The translations under genes were made by a program, and so were the position numbers. Below the pieces are notes generated by a model. The model did not search any database. It saw only the letters and a program-made list of their open reading frames with translations, and was not told the origin of the DNA. 40,423 nucleotides of DNA. Source: Blautia luti (GTDB lineage Bacteria > Bacillota > Clostridia > Lachnospirales > Lachnospiraceae). Below, in pieces: positions 40,219-40,423 of the stretch; position 1 is the stretch's first letter; every line of letters starts with the position of its first letter. The stretch spans positions 1-40,423 of the forward strand of contig NZ_JAAITI010000031.1 in the NCBI RefSeq assembly GCF_013304735.1, given 5' to 3'.

Positions 40219-40270
40219 AAAAGGATACCGTAAACTCATCAAGACTGATGACCTTACGGTATCTTTTTTA
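40219..40270. terminator. Bidirectional terminator-like hairpin
   Basis: GATACCGTAA pairs with TTACGGTATC (10 bp). An inner CATCA-agac-TGATG stem is present, with A-run and T-run flanks on both sides. It is probably the terminator of a gene to the right of the window. Together with 40132-40155 it accounts for most of the structure in the 39958-40423 gap. Confidence 0.7.
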
Positions 40271-40376
40271 TATTTTAAAAGTATTAACTACGAGTGTTCG
40301 CTACGTGTTAGATATATGTTAGCTATTCCTGTTTTTTCGCACTTTTTGAGAACATTTTATTTCCACTCAGTCAAGA

Positions 40377-40418
40377 CCACCCGCTTAGCGGGTGGCTTGC
40401 TCTGTCCCTATAAGGGAC
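40377..40418. mobile_element. Possible IS200/IS605-type element end (paired hairpins)
   Basis: Two close hairpins: CCACCCGC-tta-GCGGGTGG (40377-40395) and GTCCCT-ata-AGGGAC (40404-40418). Short, tight, GC-rich hairpins just inside a junction resemble the single-strand recognition structures at ends of IS200/IS605 elements. The sequence is cut by the window edge and no transposase is visible, so this is tentative. Confidence 0.4.
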
Positions 40419-40423
40419 TATTC

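Noticed and set aside
1..40423. CRISPR array, rRNA genes or complete insertion sequence
   Set aside because: No regularly spaced repeats, rRNA stretches or transposase genes were found in the window.

Overview
This window looks like chromosome from a gut-type Clostridia, most likely a Lachnospiraceae. The evidence is its moderate GC content, an archaeal-type aspartyl-tRNA synthetase paired with GatCAB, DapL-type lysine synthesis, a GSIII glutamine synthetase, an ammonium transporter fused to PII, an inositol gene set, and consensus sigma-A promoters. I cannot name a species from the sequence alone.

Layout. 1-410: two copies of a tRNA-Leu(AAG) gene, the first cut by the window edge, each with its own promoter. 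603-929: a small cupin. 1139-6932 (minus): an operon for Asn-tRNA formation, aspS-gatC-gatA-gatB, ending with dapL. 7101-23611: a nitrogen-assimilation block. It holds glnA (GSI) with an ANTAR antiterminator gene that is frameshifted here, the pyrG-gltB-gltD operon (minus), an HPr-like gene, purF (minus), then divergently glnN (GSIII) and an Amt-PII fusion gene (plus). 23729-24379: a TRIC-family membrane protein. 24580-28348 (minus): nadA-nadB-nadC followed by the niacin repressor niaR. 28765-30871 (minus): a DUF3737 beta-helix protein and a PatB/MalY C-S lyase behind a MerR-type promoter. 31474-36876 (minus): an inositol cluster, iolG, iolI, a sugar symporter fused to a cytidylate-kinase-like domain, and iolH. 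37401-38684 (plus): metY. 38858-39957 (minus): a phage-type endolysin and holin. The right edge holds hairpins resembling an IS200/IS605 end.

How it fits together. Most enzymes between 1 and 23.6 kb make, use or sense glutamine or ammonium: GatCAB, GSI, GOGAT, CTP synthase, PurF, GSIII and Amt-PII. Four of these transcription units (glnA, pyrG-gltBD, glnN, amt-PII) carry a short leader with the same design. Each has a hairpin with an A1/G4 hexaloop (AAAGGC three times, AAGGGT once), and the loop bases are also the 5' arm of a following intrinsic terminator. The only RNA-binding regulator in sight is the ANTAR protein encoded directly after glnA, so I infer a local ANTAR regulon in which protein binding to the hexaloop prevents termination. 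The regulator gene reads as two overlapping frames here, so that gene should be verified first.

The most unusual single protein is the 701-residue transporter-kinase fusion in the inositol cluster. Other notable structure includes a 200-bp imperfect palindrome (31208-31407), two 18-bp operator-like repeats before iolG, and a roughly 375-nt structured leader before iolI.
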